From positions 124,001 through 188,000 of the forward strand of contig NW_019775490.1 in the NCBI RefSeq assembly GCF_001039355.2: a stretch of DNA of 64,000 nt, written 5' to 3'. This DNA is from Lingula anatina (taxonomy: Eukaryota; Brachiopoda; Lingulata; Lingulida; Lingulidae). Every line of letters begins with the position of its first letter. The first letter of the stretch is position 1. Shown one piece after another: positions 1 through 23,800 of this stretch. Below the pieces are notes generated by a model, which saw nothing but the letters and a program-made list of their open reading frames with translations, made no database searches and was not told the origin of the DNA. The position numbers and the translations under genes are program-made.

Positions 1-5654
<5,654 letters not shown>

Positions 5655-8637
5655 GTCTACACTGAGGGAAGCCAACACTATGGGATAAGATAAAAACGGA
5701 AGATGTTCTACAGAGTTATCTCAACATCCATTGATGAAGTCAGGAGTGACCGGTCGCTTGAAAGCGTGGGTGGGAGAGGGGAGACAAGAAGGAAAAGGGA
5801 CCTTGCAGGAAGCAGAAGCTCTCACAGGACTCAATGCTGCATGGAGCAGAGGTTGCCAGAAATGGTTTGACAGACCTGAGGAAACTACTTGTGTGGCACC
5901 GATTTTGGTAGCTACCAGGAGACCAGCAGCAGCGGGAACAGCAGCAATCAAATGTCATGGAGTGAAGGGTTGGTGGTTGAAGAAGCAAGGCCCTAGTCGA
6001 CCTGTGAAGGAAATGGTCCTCCTCAATACCCAATTATCAAAACGATAAAAGATATTCAGAAATCAATTTTATGTAAAGCATTTGCTCAGCTTGTTTTGGT
6101 TTGGAGGCCTTGGAAGTTATTGATGACTATCAGGTTGGCATACAGAGCAGATGTTATGAAGCAAATGATGACCAGATATTTTTCTCTTATGATTACTACA
6201 CAAATTTGCAGTTTTCATTGACTGTTTCAACAGTGAGGTGCTCAGAACTATACTTATAATTTAAGGTCAAAGAATTATTGAAAAATTATTGAGAGAGTTA
6301 TTTGCAATTTTGTAATGTGAAATTGTACTGCTTATCAAGTACTCCAGACATCTTTTATTACATCTAGACATTGACGAGTGTGTCAGAAAAAGGGTTCTGC
6401 CTTTGCAGTACCATTAGATGTCATTGAAATATACCTTTATTTGTTCAATTGGCACTGGCAAAATCAAAGAAATTGCAGGCAAAAAATTACTGCAACAGAA
6501 ATATTTTCTTGGTTTAAGGGAAGTATAAAATTGAATATTTTTGATGGGTTTAATTATTTAATGCAGCAGTTTACCATCTGAATTATTAAATTGCTGTTGT
6601 AATATTAATCAGTAATTTGTAGTTCTCAAGGGTGACTAATGGTAGGAGATTAATAAGACTTTCATCTATTTTAAAACAAATGAGTGTGAATTTGACGTGA
6701 AGGTAGTGAAATGGGTAGACTACCTGCTACTGAGAAAGGGAATACATCTTAATGACTGAAGTCTAATAATAATCCCTAGATTAAATTTCCCCAGTATTTT
6801 ATTTGGGAGGGCAGACATGCTTGATTTTGGAAGGTTACCTAGCTTGAAGATACCATTTTTAATTTTCTGAGAACTGTCAGTAGGCAAGTTTCAAACAACT
6901 AAAAGGTAAACAGTTTTTAAAGCTGGAATAAGTAAATGTCTGTCTACTTCAACACAAGTGCTGCAGATTGTGGGCTGCCCACGGTCATTGCAATTCCTGT
7001 GGAGTCGAGATGCATGGGCAGCCATTCTAAGTGCAGGTTTTATTAGAACCCTTTGTTGTATAGCCAGCATTACAAAACTGCAGGAAAATGGATTATTGAA
7101 GAAAAAAATGCATCACTGAAATTTTTTGTGTAAAACGGTGTGAGTGCATTCTATGCGAATCCAGTGTAGTTGTTGTCTGGTATATTTTGTGTTCTTGAAG
7201 TAGCTCTGCACTGAAACAGCTGTAGTTGCTCCTTCCTAGCAAAGATTAGATTCCAAATGTTTTCTAAAGCCAAGGTAACTCACAAAATGCAAGTAAGCTT
7301 TCCAGGTTTGTGAAAGAGATTTAGGCACAGTAACAGATGCATCCCCTCCATATACTCTGGTTTGGCACACAGAACTTAATCTATAGCAATATAACAGCAT
7401 AGCATAACACACCTTGAGGGAAACCACATCTACTGAATTCAGACATTTTAGTTTAGGGAAATAACATCCAACATCTAACAATTAGACACCACAGCTTTTG
7501 ACCAGAAGCTCAGCCCTAGCATGTAATGGAACACTGCAGACAACTTGCCTTCTAGAAGACATGTTTGATATTGGTTTTCAGGAACTCCAACTTCTTTGAG
7601 CTCTTGCATAAAGTGGACAACATTGTAAGATTTATTAATGTTGATTTTCCTGAAAGTAAATAAAAGCATTGCAATAGAGTTTTGTTGACTGTACCTTTCA
7701 TGTGAAGTGTAACTTTCTTGTTCCATTACTCCTAGTGTCACTTTGTGTGTGTGTGTGTGTGTATGGGTTTGGTACTTTCCAAGAGTTGAAACAGATCTTT
7801 TGTTCAACAGCTATGATTAAATACATTTGACATATTTCCCAGTACAAGCAAACTGACCAGACAAACCATCTAAAAAAAAAAAAAAAATAATTTGCACAAA
7901 CACCTTTATTGTTAAACAGAAAAGGTTTTTTAATGCAAGTAATCAAAAAGTCCCTAATATTAAAATAAGTGCAATCCTTGCACTTAACAGATGCCACACA
8001 GGACTCTCTGTGGGTAAGACTTCGAAATCAACTTTGGTTCTTATTTTTACTTTTTACAACTTTTGATTAAATCTTCAAAAAGAGAACAAAACTAACTCAA
8101 ATTCTACTAGATCTGTAACAAACAGAACATGCACAGTGTTGTGTAGACAGTTGTGTAGTACAGAAACTGAACGACAAGTGATAGAGGTCTGTTTTTAGTA
8201 ATCGCAATCGAGCTGGAAAGTCTAGACCAGTCTTATGAAATGACAGTTGAGCCAGAAAAGTTCTTGTCAAATAACAACCGCATTTAAGCAAGCAGTCCCA
8301 TCTGCAGAATGTCTTTTTCACAGATGCAACATTATGCAGCCATTTGTAAAACTACTCCAGTCCACTAAATGTCCTTTGGACACTGTTGCAAATAACCCAA
8401 GACCTATTGTTTCCCTAAGCTTTATAACAAGCTTAAATCTTTAAAGCTCTCCTTCCTAACAACTGCTGTGAGGACAAGTTTGTACTGTAAGTTAGTTCTA
8501 TCTGATATGTGGAATAAACCACATACAAATTACAGTACAAGAAACAACAAAAGTGACAAGGTCACTGCTACAATAATTACAGTCCTTCTGTCTGTTTTAT
8601 GACACTGCAAAATATTCACACTGCTGTTGTCTCTTGC
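5655..8637. other. 3' UTRs and convergent intergenic region (UPF1 / ZFR)
   Basis: UPF1 reads in from the left and the ZFR-like gene from the right. I see no other gene. A plus-strand AATAAA lies at 7659-7664. Minus-strand AATAAA signals (TTTATT on plus) lie at 7631-7636 and 7904-7909, so the two 3' ends may overlap if those sites are used. A (TG)n run is at 7744-7761 and an A run at 7872-7886. Confidence 0.6.
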
Positions 8638-13766
<5,129 letters not shown>

Positions 13767-14400
13767 CTAAAAATAGTGTAAGATACTCCATGAACATCAT
13801 TACTGAAAGATCTTTATTTTACGGAGTCTACAATTAAAAAGACTTAATACCAACTTTTACTCATCATAAATGTGAACTTTAAGTAAATAAAATTATCATA
13901 TCTATTTAACATTTTAAGTATGTCCATTTTGTAGGGAGAAAGGAGGATTTAAACTGAAATTCAATACTGAAAGAGTGGTGCATGCAATTCAGTAGGCATT
14001 AGCTCCAATTTATATAAATATATTTTCAATTTCAAATGTGAATGAAGAATAACGCCGAAAATATACTTCACTTGTAAAATCCCGCCAAAAACGAAAGCAA
14101 TTTCCATTCTGTAAGGCCTTTTACTTAAGAACATGTTCAAATGTCCAGAAAACATGGGGTTTTCCAGCTGTTTGATTTTTTTAATCTAGAGAAAACAAGA
14201 ATAGAACTACACGTACTACTACATAATACGATTTGGGAGGGAGCCTTATTTATCTTCTTAAAAATTAGAGGACATATCTGCCATAAAGAAGTATCATTAT
14301 CATTATACTTTTATATAAGTCAATAAAGTCACATTTTAAGATGATAAAGCTTACACAGAGGTCATTTTTAGCCGGGTGGTTTGACTTGGACAGTAGGCTG
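13767..14400. other. Intergenic or intronic DNA between ZFR exon and Ly6-like gene
   Basis: AT-rich. No convincing exon was found on either strand. It should hold upstream ZFR intron sequence and the promoter of the Ly6-like gene. I see no clear TATA box or CpG cluster. Confidence 0.4.
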
Positions 14401-16363
14401 ATGAAAGGAGTTATTTTCAGCGCGTATCTCTGTGTAATCAGTAAATTCTTCTCACCAGGTAGAAATGCTTAATTAACAGGATGTCGATAACACATTATTC
14501 ATACACTCATTTCTTCCAAAATTCCTTTTTCACGATCTCCTGCATGACGTAATATCAGTGTTTTTGGGGAAGATACCTTTCTTGAATTCAAGGTGACATC
14601 CCAACTCAGCTTGTTAAGATCTTATCTCTTATCTGCAAAGTTTTCCGGTATTGCTTCACCAGGCATAAACAAGCTTGCTATGTGTCGCACAAAGAGATAA
14701 AAACACAGATGTAGATATCTCTATTTGGGACAGACTTTTTGCTCCAATTCATTTTATAGAAAATGCTTCTTGTTGACGTAGGCCTAAATCAAATAAAGAA
14801 CAAAGTATAATTTTTGGCGAAAACATTTCATGTACCCCCATAAAACCGATGTCATTTGATCTCATTCTTGAATCTAAAGCTTAATTGTAGTATTGCCTGT
14901 TCTGTAATGTTAACTACATACGGTGATTGATTTTTGTCAATTCCAGGCATTATTCTGAATTGGAAATTTGAATGATAAAAGAGGAACTCTTCCAGCCATA
15001 GTACTTTGATGTTGTCAAAATGTGCATTATTACTTTAAAGAAAAAGTATTATTTATATCTCCACATATTTCAGCCCTTGCATTAGAATGTTACGAGTGCA
15101 GGGACCAGGACAACAACAATGACCGGTGCGTGAAAGAACACAAACTGTGTGACCCACACCAAGACGCCTGCATAACTCAGGTGGAATGGAAAGGTAAGAG
15201 GTCCAGTATAAGAGAAGCTCATTTATTGCTGATTTATTGGGGCCATATATATATACAGACTATCAAGAACATATTATAGCAAATTCTGTGGCAAGTTTGG
15301 AGGCTCAATTCCAACTGAATATGCCTCAGAGATAAAATATAGATTCAAAAGGGTCGATGTTCTCCTTATCTGAATACCCTATGCAGGGGCGGATGCAGGA
15401 TTATTTGGAGGGGGGGGGGGCGGGGGGGGGTCNNNNNNNNNNNNNNNNNNNNNNNNNNNNNNNNNNNNNNNNNNNNNNNNNNNNNNNNNNNNNNNNNNNN
15501 NNNNNNNNNNNNNNNNNNNNNNNNNNNNNNNNNNNNNNNNNNNNNNNNNTCCGGAACGATGCGAAGCCGGCCATTGTCCATATGGCGTGGGGTTCGGGCC
15601 TGCTCAAAGGCTCCGAAAATTTTTTGGTGTTTTGAAGGACAAACGGTGCCTTTTGGTACGGTTTAGAACTATGATTCAGCCAGTCAAAATTCTAATTTCA
15701 AGAGGGGAATATTGGTGTGATATATTTTTCAGAAACCGAAGGAGGGTCAGGACCGCCCTGACCCCCCTCAAAATCCGCCACTGCTATGTTGAGACTGTAA
15801 TTTGTAAATCCTTAGAGTGATTGGCTCCAAGTGACACACATGTAGGCCTTTTCAACACTATGTCCATCAAGTGGTTTAATCATTTATTGAAAAGAGTGTA
15901 TTATATGAAGAAACAATCCCTATATGACCTTCTGTCTGTTTCAGTTCCTCCATACTGGACCCCCCGCGCAGACCGTATATTCTACATTACCAAAGGATGT
16001 GATACCAGTGATAGTTGTAAGAAGATGCAGAGCCAGATTGCACCGATGTGCCGCCCAAACGACTACCAAATGGACTGGCACTGCATCCAGTGCTGCAAGG
16101 GAGACAGGTGTAACTTTGAGGCTACGGTGAGTTCTTCACTTTTAGTTTACAGCTTAATTCAAGTTAAACTAGGCGGTAAGAATCAAATAAAGGCATGAAG
16201 CGTCAAAAGGAGATGAATATCAAAATTTTATGAAACTAGTTGTGCATCCAATGAATTAACATTTTTATTGTATCTTTTTCAGATGGGTGCAGGAACTGCA
16301 AGAGCCGGCGTTCTCAGCGTAGTTATTGGCCTATTTTCACTTCTCATGCTACGGATCTTCTAG
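14401..16363 (+). CDS. Secreted/GPI-anchored Ly6/uPAR-like three-finger protein
   Basis: Exons are 14401-14458 (proposed), 15074-15193, 15945-16126 and 16283-16363, giving 146 residues. The first exon is inferred. It starts with ATG, encodes a hydrophobic leader (MKGVIFSAYLCVIS), ends at CCAG|GTAGAA, and its phase completes an Ala codon with the next exon to give a signal-peptidase-like ALA-LEC junction. The mature part begins LECYEC and ends CIQCCKGDRCN, the classic Ly6 pattern, with 12 cysteines. The last exon encodes a short hydrophobic tail (VLSVVIGLFSLLMLRIF), as in GPI-attachment signals. The protein is therefore expected on the outer cell surface. Ligand and role cannot be read from sequence. 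The family link is firm; orthology to a named member is not. Confidence 0.85.
15384..15783. mobile_element. Short hAT-like non-autonomous element in Ly6-gene intron
   Basis: The left end CAGGGGCGGAT and right end ATCCGCCACTG are imperfect inverted repeats. CTATG flanks both sides (15379-15383 and 15784-15788), consistent with target duplication. A G-rich run and a 117-base N gap (15433-15549) lie inside. The internal sequence matches, in inverse orientation, the repeat at 61020-61280. Assignment to hAT rests only on the terminal CAG.GGCGGAT pattern. Confidence 0.5.
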
Positions 16364-16684
16364 TGCATTTTTATTACATCAAAACTTAGAAAACTGGAAA
16401 ATTGTATTTACCACACATGATGCACCTTACAGTGATGGATTCTCGTGTATATATAGTTCATTAACAGAATTCATTGTGGATTCCCACATTTGTGCTAAAA
16501 AGCATCAGGAAACACTTATATAGCGATTAGTGGCTTAAAACTGACGGTGCCATGCGTACGAATAGCGTAGGAAAATCCTTGTACATAGCGCAAAAGATTT
16601 TCAATTTTTTAATACCTTTCACTATTTTTATATTATAAATACTTGAAAGATTTATCAGAATTCAAAATAATGTAAATAAATTTT

Positions 16685-16703
16685 AATAAAAAAAAAAAAA
16701 AAA
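16685..16703 (+). terminator. Poly(A) signal of the Ly6-like gene
   Basis: AATAAA at 16685-16690 followed by a genomic A run, about 320 bases after the stop codon. Confidence 0.55.
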
Positions 16704-17588
16704 CTCGTCTGTTTTACATCGTTGTTATATGAAAATTGCTTCAGAAGTTTTTTTGTATGCATTTGAAGTGTTTTCGGAGTAAAATCTTAAAGGTGCCACT
16801 TATTGGCAAAATACTCTTCCTCATCGATCTGTTTACCGTTTAATTTTTTTTCCTATGTCCAATGCCAATTTTACGTTTTATATTCATTAAAAACAATACC
16901 CAAAAACATCCTTCATTTAAGACATTTTGCTTGTCTGAAGACACAGACCAAACCCGCTCGTGAACAGGAAACGAGCTTTTTTTCTACAATCATTGCAGTG
17001 TATCATCTCAGGAAAAGATTATTTGAATAATAACAAATATCACCATCCATGTGGTAATCGATACTGGAAAATTGTTTGCAGTACCCCTAAAAGATACTGG
17101 TATTATCAGTAAGAACGGGGAATTTTGTAGAAATGAAAGAAGACCCATCTTCTTTACGTGAAATGCACAAAATTTTGTATGCATATTCAAATCAAAAAGT
17201 GGAAATTAGAGCAAAATAATTAAAGGAATGATAGGAAACAATTTAAGCTGTATTTAAGTCCAAAATGCAACATCAGAAATAATCAATTGTGTGTGATGTT
17301 ACAGCATTCGTACAACATAAGAGGGCACACACACACATAAAAAGAAATAGTTCAACTAACATAATAATAACAACAACAAAATGATACAAATATTTTACGT
17401 TTATTTTTTTTTTCATGGTAGTAAATAAGATGTTGTTTCTCTTCGAGTATGTACCAAATTCTGCACTTTCCCATATAATTTGCCAAGGATGTAAAATGGT
17501 GCATCGACAGCCAAATCTCTCCTCATTAAGTCCAATCCACAGTTACATTGTCAGTTAGTTAAAGTTCTCACGAAAGGTCAAATGGAAT
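16704..17588. other. Intergenic region and 3' UTR of RPL38
   Basis: No coding sequence is recognised. A minus-strand AATAAA (TTTATT at about 17400-17405) could end the RPL38 transcript. A short (CA)n run is near 17329. Confidence 0.5.
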
Positions 17589-18690
17589 TTACTTGAGCTC
17601 CTTAACTGCAAGACCTGAAAGCAAACAAACAGTGGGACTAAAATGTTTCTAAGAAACAGTTTAAGAAAACTGCAAATGAAAAATTCCACCTGTATGCATT
17701 ACATTATTGACTGGAACCTGAATCTCTGAACGCGCAAACTACTTCCAGGGAAAGTAATGGAGTAGTGAATATGTGTTGCCATGTTATTACAATAATCTTT
17801 TCAAAAAGCATTCACAATCTCATGCTTCATCATAAAGTATTTTTTTTATCCTGTTTCAAGATTTTACACCCTCTGGTTATAATGTCTTACCTGGTGGTAA
17901 GGACTGCTTTAGTTTCTCTGCCTTCTCTCTGTCTTGGATGACCAGTGTGTACAGATATTTGGTACATCTCACCTTGAACTTGACGTTATCACGGTTCTTC
18001 TTGATCTTTACAGCTGGAAACAGAGAGAACTCATACAATAGAGGCACACAAATAAATTATGTATAAAATCATTATTTATTCATAATATTAATAATTGTGG
18101 AAGATATAAATATGATGAATAAAATATAAAAAAAGATCGGCTTTATGAGCTTTAGCCTCTGTGGTCTAGGGCCCGAAAGTTCAAAAGCCCACTTTACTGC
18201 TCACAGCTATATTTCCTTTCTTTGGTAATCTGATCTGGAGACAAAGGTATACTAAACAAGTCCAACTTAGCCCATGTCTCTGCTCTGCTTCAGTCTAACT
18301 CGCCAAATAAGGTATCCCGATAAAATTATATAATACTATATAGGATTTTTTATGTCTAGAAATTCATACAAGACAATTTTCAAGCATCCAAGCAGAAAAT
18401 TTGGCTCTGGTGTACTTACATTTAGCATCTTTCCTCCTAGCTGTTAGGAGAAAGTCCTTGATCTCCATAATTTGCCTTGGCTACAAGAAAAAATGTGTCA
18501 TTAAAATAGTTATTACCATCAAGGGCTATTTCTGAGCAAAAACAATGATTTAAGTGTTTTTAATCTCAAATCTTTAAACCCTTGAAAAAGTTATTAAAAT
18601 AATTGATTGAAATATCAAATCTGTCAAAAGTGAAATGAAGAATAAAATACATGTCTATAAGCACTTACCATCTTGCAATTTCTGTCGCTT
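17589..18690 (-). CDS. RPL38: Large-subunit ribosomal protein L38 (eL38)
   Basis: Coding exons in transcription order: 18671-18669 (the ATG alone, with 5' UTR to 18690), 18480-18420, 18013-17891, 17614-17589. They give exactly 70 residues, the normal eL38 length, starting [20 protein letters not shown] and ending [11 protein letters not shown]. The start exon carries only the initiator codon before its GTAAGT donor. It is preceded by a pyrimidine-rich stretch ending TTTCAG, which indicates a further upstream non-coding exon. A pyrimidine-rich sequence on the minus strand at 19282-19261 (CTCTTTTTTCGGTCTTTTCC) looks like the 5' terminal oligopyrimidine start of ribosomal protein mRNAs. The start exon and promoter region are repeated at 19550-20487. 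Confidence 0.97.
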
Positions 18691-19523
18691 CTGAAATGAA
18701 AAAAAAAAACTTAAATAAATTATATGTTGTCAAATTACCAAAAATCAAACTCGCTAATGTCACTTAAAGCTAGTCCGATTGGTATTAAATATTCCAGCTA
18801 GACATTTTATCAAACACAGACTTCACATGATTCGCTATCTTAATGACGTTTTTGGAGACTTGAAAATTTCAGCAGATAAGTAGCTTCTTGCACGCCACGG
18901 TCTATAGCAACTGTATATTATAACTGCATTCAGACGAAAAGGGATACAAGACCTACCAAAAGACTGAACAGTCAGCGAATGCTAGTTATATTCTAATCCA
19001 CCTGATCTATTTAGTAGTAGGGACTTTGCATTTACCACATAGTCTACGCGCGTACAGTCAGATTCCTAGTTACGTCTCTTCTAAACATAAATAACAAGAA
19101 AAGTTGCAGCGTGTGTGGAGTGCAAATAATACGTTTTGAAAGAATAATTATATATATTTCACAAAATAATGCAAGATGCCTAAATCCAGCTTCATGAGGG
19201 ACAGGATGATACTAGATTTAAAGTGTTCTACCAACAGACCTTAGGACAGTAGAGAATGCACCGGAAAAGACCGAAAAAAGAGAACCGGATGTTGAATAAA
19301 ACTTGAATTATGCTGGAACGAATTAGAATAACGTTCAATCCAAAAATAATTTCTCAAAGTTTTGAATTAAAACCACAGACTTTTCTTTAAAGTAAAAGCT
19401 TCACAGTTATTTTCTTATTCGTTTAACATTTAATATTAACATATTAGTTAAATTTGTGTTTTGTTTTTGTTGTACAAATCTTCCATATTTTAGTTAAACC
19501 CAAAATGTGGAAGTGCAAGCCAT
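18601..19523. repeat. RPL38 5' region, first copy of an assembly duplication
   Basis: The RPL38 start exon and upstream DNA, nearly identical to 19550-20487 with scattered substitutions, an A-run length difference and small indels. The copy ends in a short unrelated tail (19524-19548) against the single N at 19549. Confidence 0.9.
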
Positions 19524-19549
19524 CAGCCCGGGAGCCACCGGCTCATATN

Positions 19550-20487
19550 AATTGATTGAAATATCAAATCTGTCAAAAGTGAAATGAAGAATAAAATGTC
19601 TATAAGCACTTACCATCTTGCAATTTCTGTCGCTTCTGAAATGAAAAAAAAAAAAAAAAAAACTTAAATAAATTATATGTTGTCAAATTACCAAAAATCA
19701 AACTCGCTAATGTCACTTAAAGCTAGTCCGATTGGTGTTAAATATTCCAGCTAGACATTTTATCAAACACAGACTTCACATGATTCGATATCTTAATGAC
19801 GTTTTTGGAGACTTGAAAATTTCAGTACTAGTAGATATAAGTAGCTTCTTGCACGCCACGGTCTATAGCAACTATATATTATAACTGCATTCAGACGAAA
19901 AGGGATACAAGACCTACCAAAAGACTGAATAGTCAGCGAATGCTAGTTATATTCTAATCCACCTGATCTATTTATTAGTAGGGACTTTACATTAACTACA
20001 TAGTCTACGCGCGCACAGTCAGATTCCTAGTTACAACGTCTCTTCTAAACATAAATAACAAGAAAAGTTGCAGCGTGTGTGGAGTGCAAATGATACGTTT
20101 TGAAAGGATAATTATATATATTTCACAAAATAATGCAAGATGCCTAAATCCAGCTTCATGAGGGACAGGATGATACTAGATTTAAAGTGTTCCACCAACA
20201 GACCTTAGGACAGTAGAGAATGCACCGGAAAAGACCGAAAAAAGAGAACCGGATGTTGAATAAAACTTGAATTATGCTGGAACGAATTAGAATAACGTTC
20301 AATCCAAAAATAATTTCTCAAAGTTTTGAATTAAAACCACAGACCTTTCTTTAAAGTAAAATCTTTACAGTTATTTTCTTATTCGTTTAACATTTAATAT
20401 TAACATATTAATTAAATTTGTGTTTTGTTTTTGTTGTACAAATCTTCCATATTTTAGTTAAACCCAAAATGTGGAAGAGCAAGCCAT
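19550..20487. repeat. RPL38 5' region, second copy
   Basis: It begins directly after the N at 19549 and repeats 18601-19523. The RPL38 ATG exon is at 19635-19614 on the minus strand, and the candidate TOP start is at 20246-20225. This copy runs on without a break into the BMS1 5' UTR, so it is probably the true promoter-proximal one. Uncollapsed alleles explain this better than a gene duplication. Confidence 0.9.
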
Positions 20488-20596
20488 GTGTTAGTAGTCG
20501 CGTGTAGTTTATTTTAGTGCTGGGTTGTTCATAGATATGTCATAAATGTATGTGTAAATCTCATTCTTCAAAGGAATACGATATTTATTTACAAAG
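20246..20596. promoter_or_regulatory. Shared divergent promoter of RPL38 (-) and BMS1 (+)
   Basis: The RPL38 TOP-like start lies at about 20246 on the minus strand. A likely BMS1 non-coding first exon ends at 20596 (TTACAAAG|GTGAGT) on the plus strand. The BMS1 transcription start is not resolved but must be within about 350 bp of the RPL38 start. I see no clear TATA box. Confidence 0.5.
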
Positions 20597-20879
20597 GTGA
20601 GTACTACTGGTTTTACAGTACTGTCTGATGTTCCGCACTACAAGCACGTTGAATGCCAATTGGCTACCACTGCACTAGCACTACTGGCAGTATGTACAGG
20701 GTACTACAGACTGTATGTACAGTGCTAATAGTATCAGTGATCGAGCAGTGTAGTGGCATTATTAAACAGTTACTGTAACCTCTGAGTAATACTTTATACT
20801 ATTGCTTGCTCCAAGAATGCATTAGATCAGTAGGAGATTCCTATAAACTCTTTCAATGTTTAGTTATTTCCAGGACAAT

Positions 20880-23800
20880 ATGGATGAAGATTCAAGGAAA
20901 CCACATCGACTTCGTCACAGTGGTCCTAAAGCAGATAAAAAGAAAGCCAAAAACAAACATGAACAGGAGCTGACACCTCAACAGAGAAACCCCAAAGCTT
21001 TTGCTTTCCACTCTGTCAACAAAGTAGCAAAGTCTGTGAAAAGGTAAAGTTGATATTTTTCAAATTAAATTCTGAAATCAGATCTTCCCAGTAGTATGTA
21101 TATATATATATAACTTCAACCTTCAGGTTGCAATATTTCAATAAAAAATTATTATTAGTTTTCATGCATGTCTTGTGACATTATGCTGTTATTTACCTTA
21201 CTCCAGGACCCTAGACATCCACACCAAGAAGACCCACATCCCAGAAGTAGACAGGACCCCTGTAGAGCCTCCGCCAGTTGTAGTAGCTGTAGTAGGTCCA
21301 CCTAAAGTTGGGAAAACTACACTTCTCAGTTGCTTGATAAAGAACTTCACAAAACAAAAACTGACAAGTGTCCAGGGCCCTGTTACCATTGTGTCAGGTA
21401 TGCATGGTCAGCTCTCATTCTGTAAACCGGTTATAATTTATAATTTTACTTCAACCAGTAAATTTTCAAGGCAATAGCAATTTTTTTCGTAAGTTTGTTT
21501 TCCAACTGAAAAAGTGATACGATAATTATAATTGTCAAAATTTCTTTTTCCTTCGAAAGTTGCAAAGAGCAATTTGGAAGAAAGAGAGAAGTTGTATTTT
21601 GATATTTTAAGCGGAGTAGATTTTTTCTTACCCATAAGCAAATTAAACTGTATATGTACAATATCTAAGATTTTGCAAAATGATTTCTGCATTCTAATTC
21701 AGAATTTTAATTGATTTTAGGCAAGAAAAGAAGACTAACTTTTTTGGAGTGCAATAATGATGTCAATTCCATGATAGATGTGGCTAAAGTGGCAGACTTG
21801 GTAATGTGCTCTAATAAGAATTACGAATAATGTTGTACTAATTACAGACCACAGTATTTTTTTAACAAACTTTATGATACAATTTCCTGCCCATTTTCAA
21901 TATTTACAACATTTTATTTGAAAATGTACACAATATCTGTACCTAACAATGAAGTTTATGCAAATATGTTATTTGTTTGAAAATAGAGATAAAGATATTG
22001 TAACTTGATCTTCAGGTGCTTCTGCTCATAGATGCAAGTTTTGGGTTTGAAATGGAAACATTTGAATTTTTGAACATTTGCCAAGTTCATGGTTTCCCAA
22101 AGATCATGGGAGTATTGACTCACCTGGACATGTTCAGGAATACCAAGAAACTGAGGAAGACAAAGAAAAGGCTGAAACATAGGTTTTGGACTGAAATTTA
22201 TCAGGTACCACTCCATAAAGGATGTAATGCTAACAAATTGTGAAATGACTATTTGATTAGTTTCAACATTTTATTTAGTAATAGTCTTGAGTAAACATTC
22301 ACCAAATTGAAGTTTTTTAATGAACATGTTAAATACATAACATACATGTTTTGTTCAAGGAACATTTCAATTATGAGGAGTATGTTACATTTCAGGGAGC
22401 AAAACTTTTCTACCTGTCTGGAATGGTGAATGGTGAATACCAGAAAACTGAAGTTCACAACCTTGGGAGGTTTATTTCTGTGATGAAGTTTCGACCATTA
22501 CATTGGAGAACCACCCATCCCTATCTACTAGCTGACAGGTAATAGAAAATTAACACAAATCAATGTTGCCTAACTGACAAAAAAATGTAAACATTTCACT
22601 ATCACAGCCGACAGGTAACAGAAAATAACACACATCCCTATCTACAAAAAAAATGACAGGAAACAAGTTAAACGGAAGTTTATATTGAGACATGGGATAG
22701 TCTCCTGCATTAGCACTGGTCACATGAGAAATCAATGAACGTAGTGCTAGTCAGATTGACCTATTAAAATGTGTATTAACTTTTTCTCTTACTCTGATAG
22801 AATGGAGGATCTGACAGATCCTGAACTCATCAGACAGAATGCCAAGTGTGACAGGACAGTTTGTTTATATGGCTATGTGAGGGGAACACACTTTAAGAGC
22901 AACTGTAACGTCCACCTGCCAGGTAAGTGATGTTGAGAAAGGTCTTTTGTAATCATGAAAATGATCTAGTGGCATTTGAATCTTGTATGTTTGTGAATAA
23001 TTAATAAAATAATGAACTTCCGGAGAACTGATAATATTTAGAAGAACTGCTGTGAACTTGAAAGTGGAATTTTATCTGGTGTATTTGTGAATGATCATTA
23101 TGCTATGATGCTAAAAATGAGAGAAACAAAAGTTTTTATCGTGATTTTTGTTTTTAAATGCATATTTAAAAAATGGTTACTGCTTATAACATTTGAAACT
23201 AATGGTTGGATTACATGTTTAAGTTTGCTCTATAGACAAATTGAATTTTGGGTTATTGGATAGATATGCTTGGTCTACACTAGCACAAATGTTTCATCTG
23301 GTCTTTAATATCTTCGGAATAGGAGCGGGAGACTTTTCAGTAAAAGACATCAGTTTCCTCCCAGACCCCTGTCCTCTGCCTGAGAGGGAAAACCGACGCT
23401 CCCTGAATGAAAGTGAACGTTTGATTTATGCCCCTATGTCAGGTGTGGGAGGAATAGTTTATGACAAAGATGCAGTGTACATTGACCTAGGTGGGAGCCA
23501 TTCTCATACTCAGCAGGCAGTGGAGGTAAGCAAGTTTAAACAGTGATTTGACAGAGTATATAATATTATATTCTCTGTTGAAAATGTCTCAAAGTTATAT
23601 TTTCTGTACCTACATTGACCTTAAAAGAATTTAAAAAATCCAAACTAAAAGAAAAGTACCTGATGTCTTAAATGCACAGGCAGTCTTATGAATGGCCAGT
23701 CAACTAAGTCATTACATTAGAAATGGCATAAAACATTGAATCCAACTAAATAATTGACTTACAACTAGGAGAAAGAATTAGAAATGGTAATTAGTAGCCC

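Noticed and set aside
17820..17840. ATGATGA (minus strand) in an RPL38 intron as a C/D snoRNA box C
   Set aside because: No CTGA D box or terminal stem at a suitable distance.
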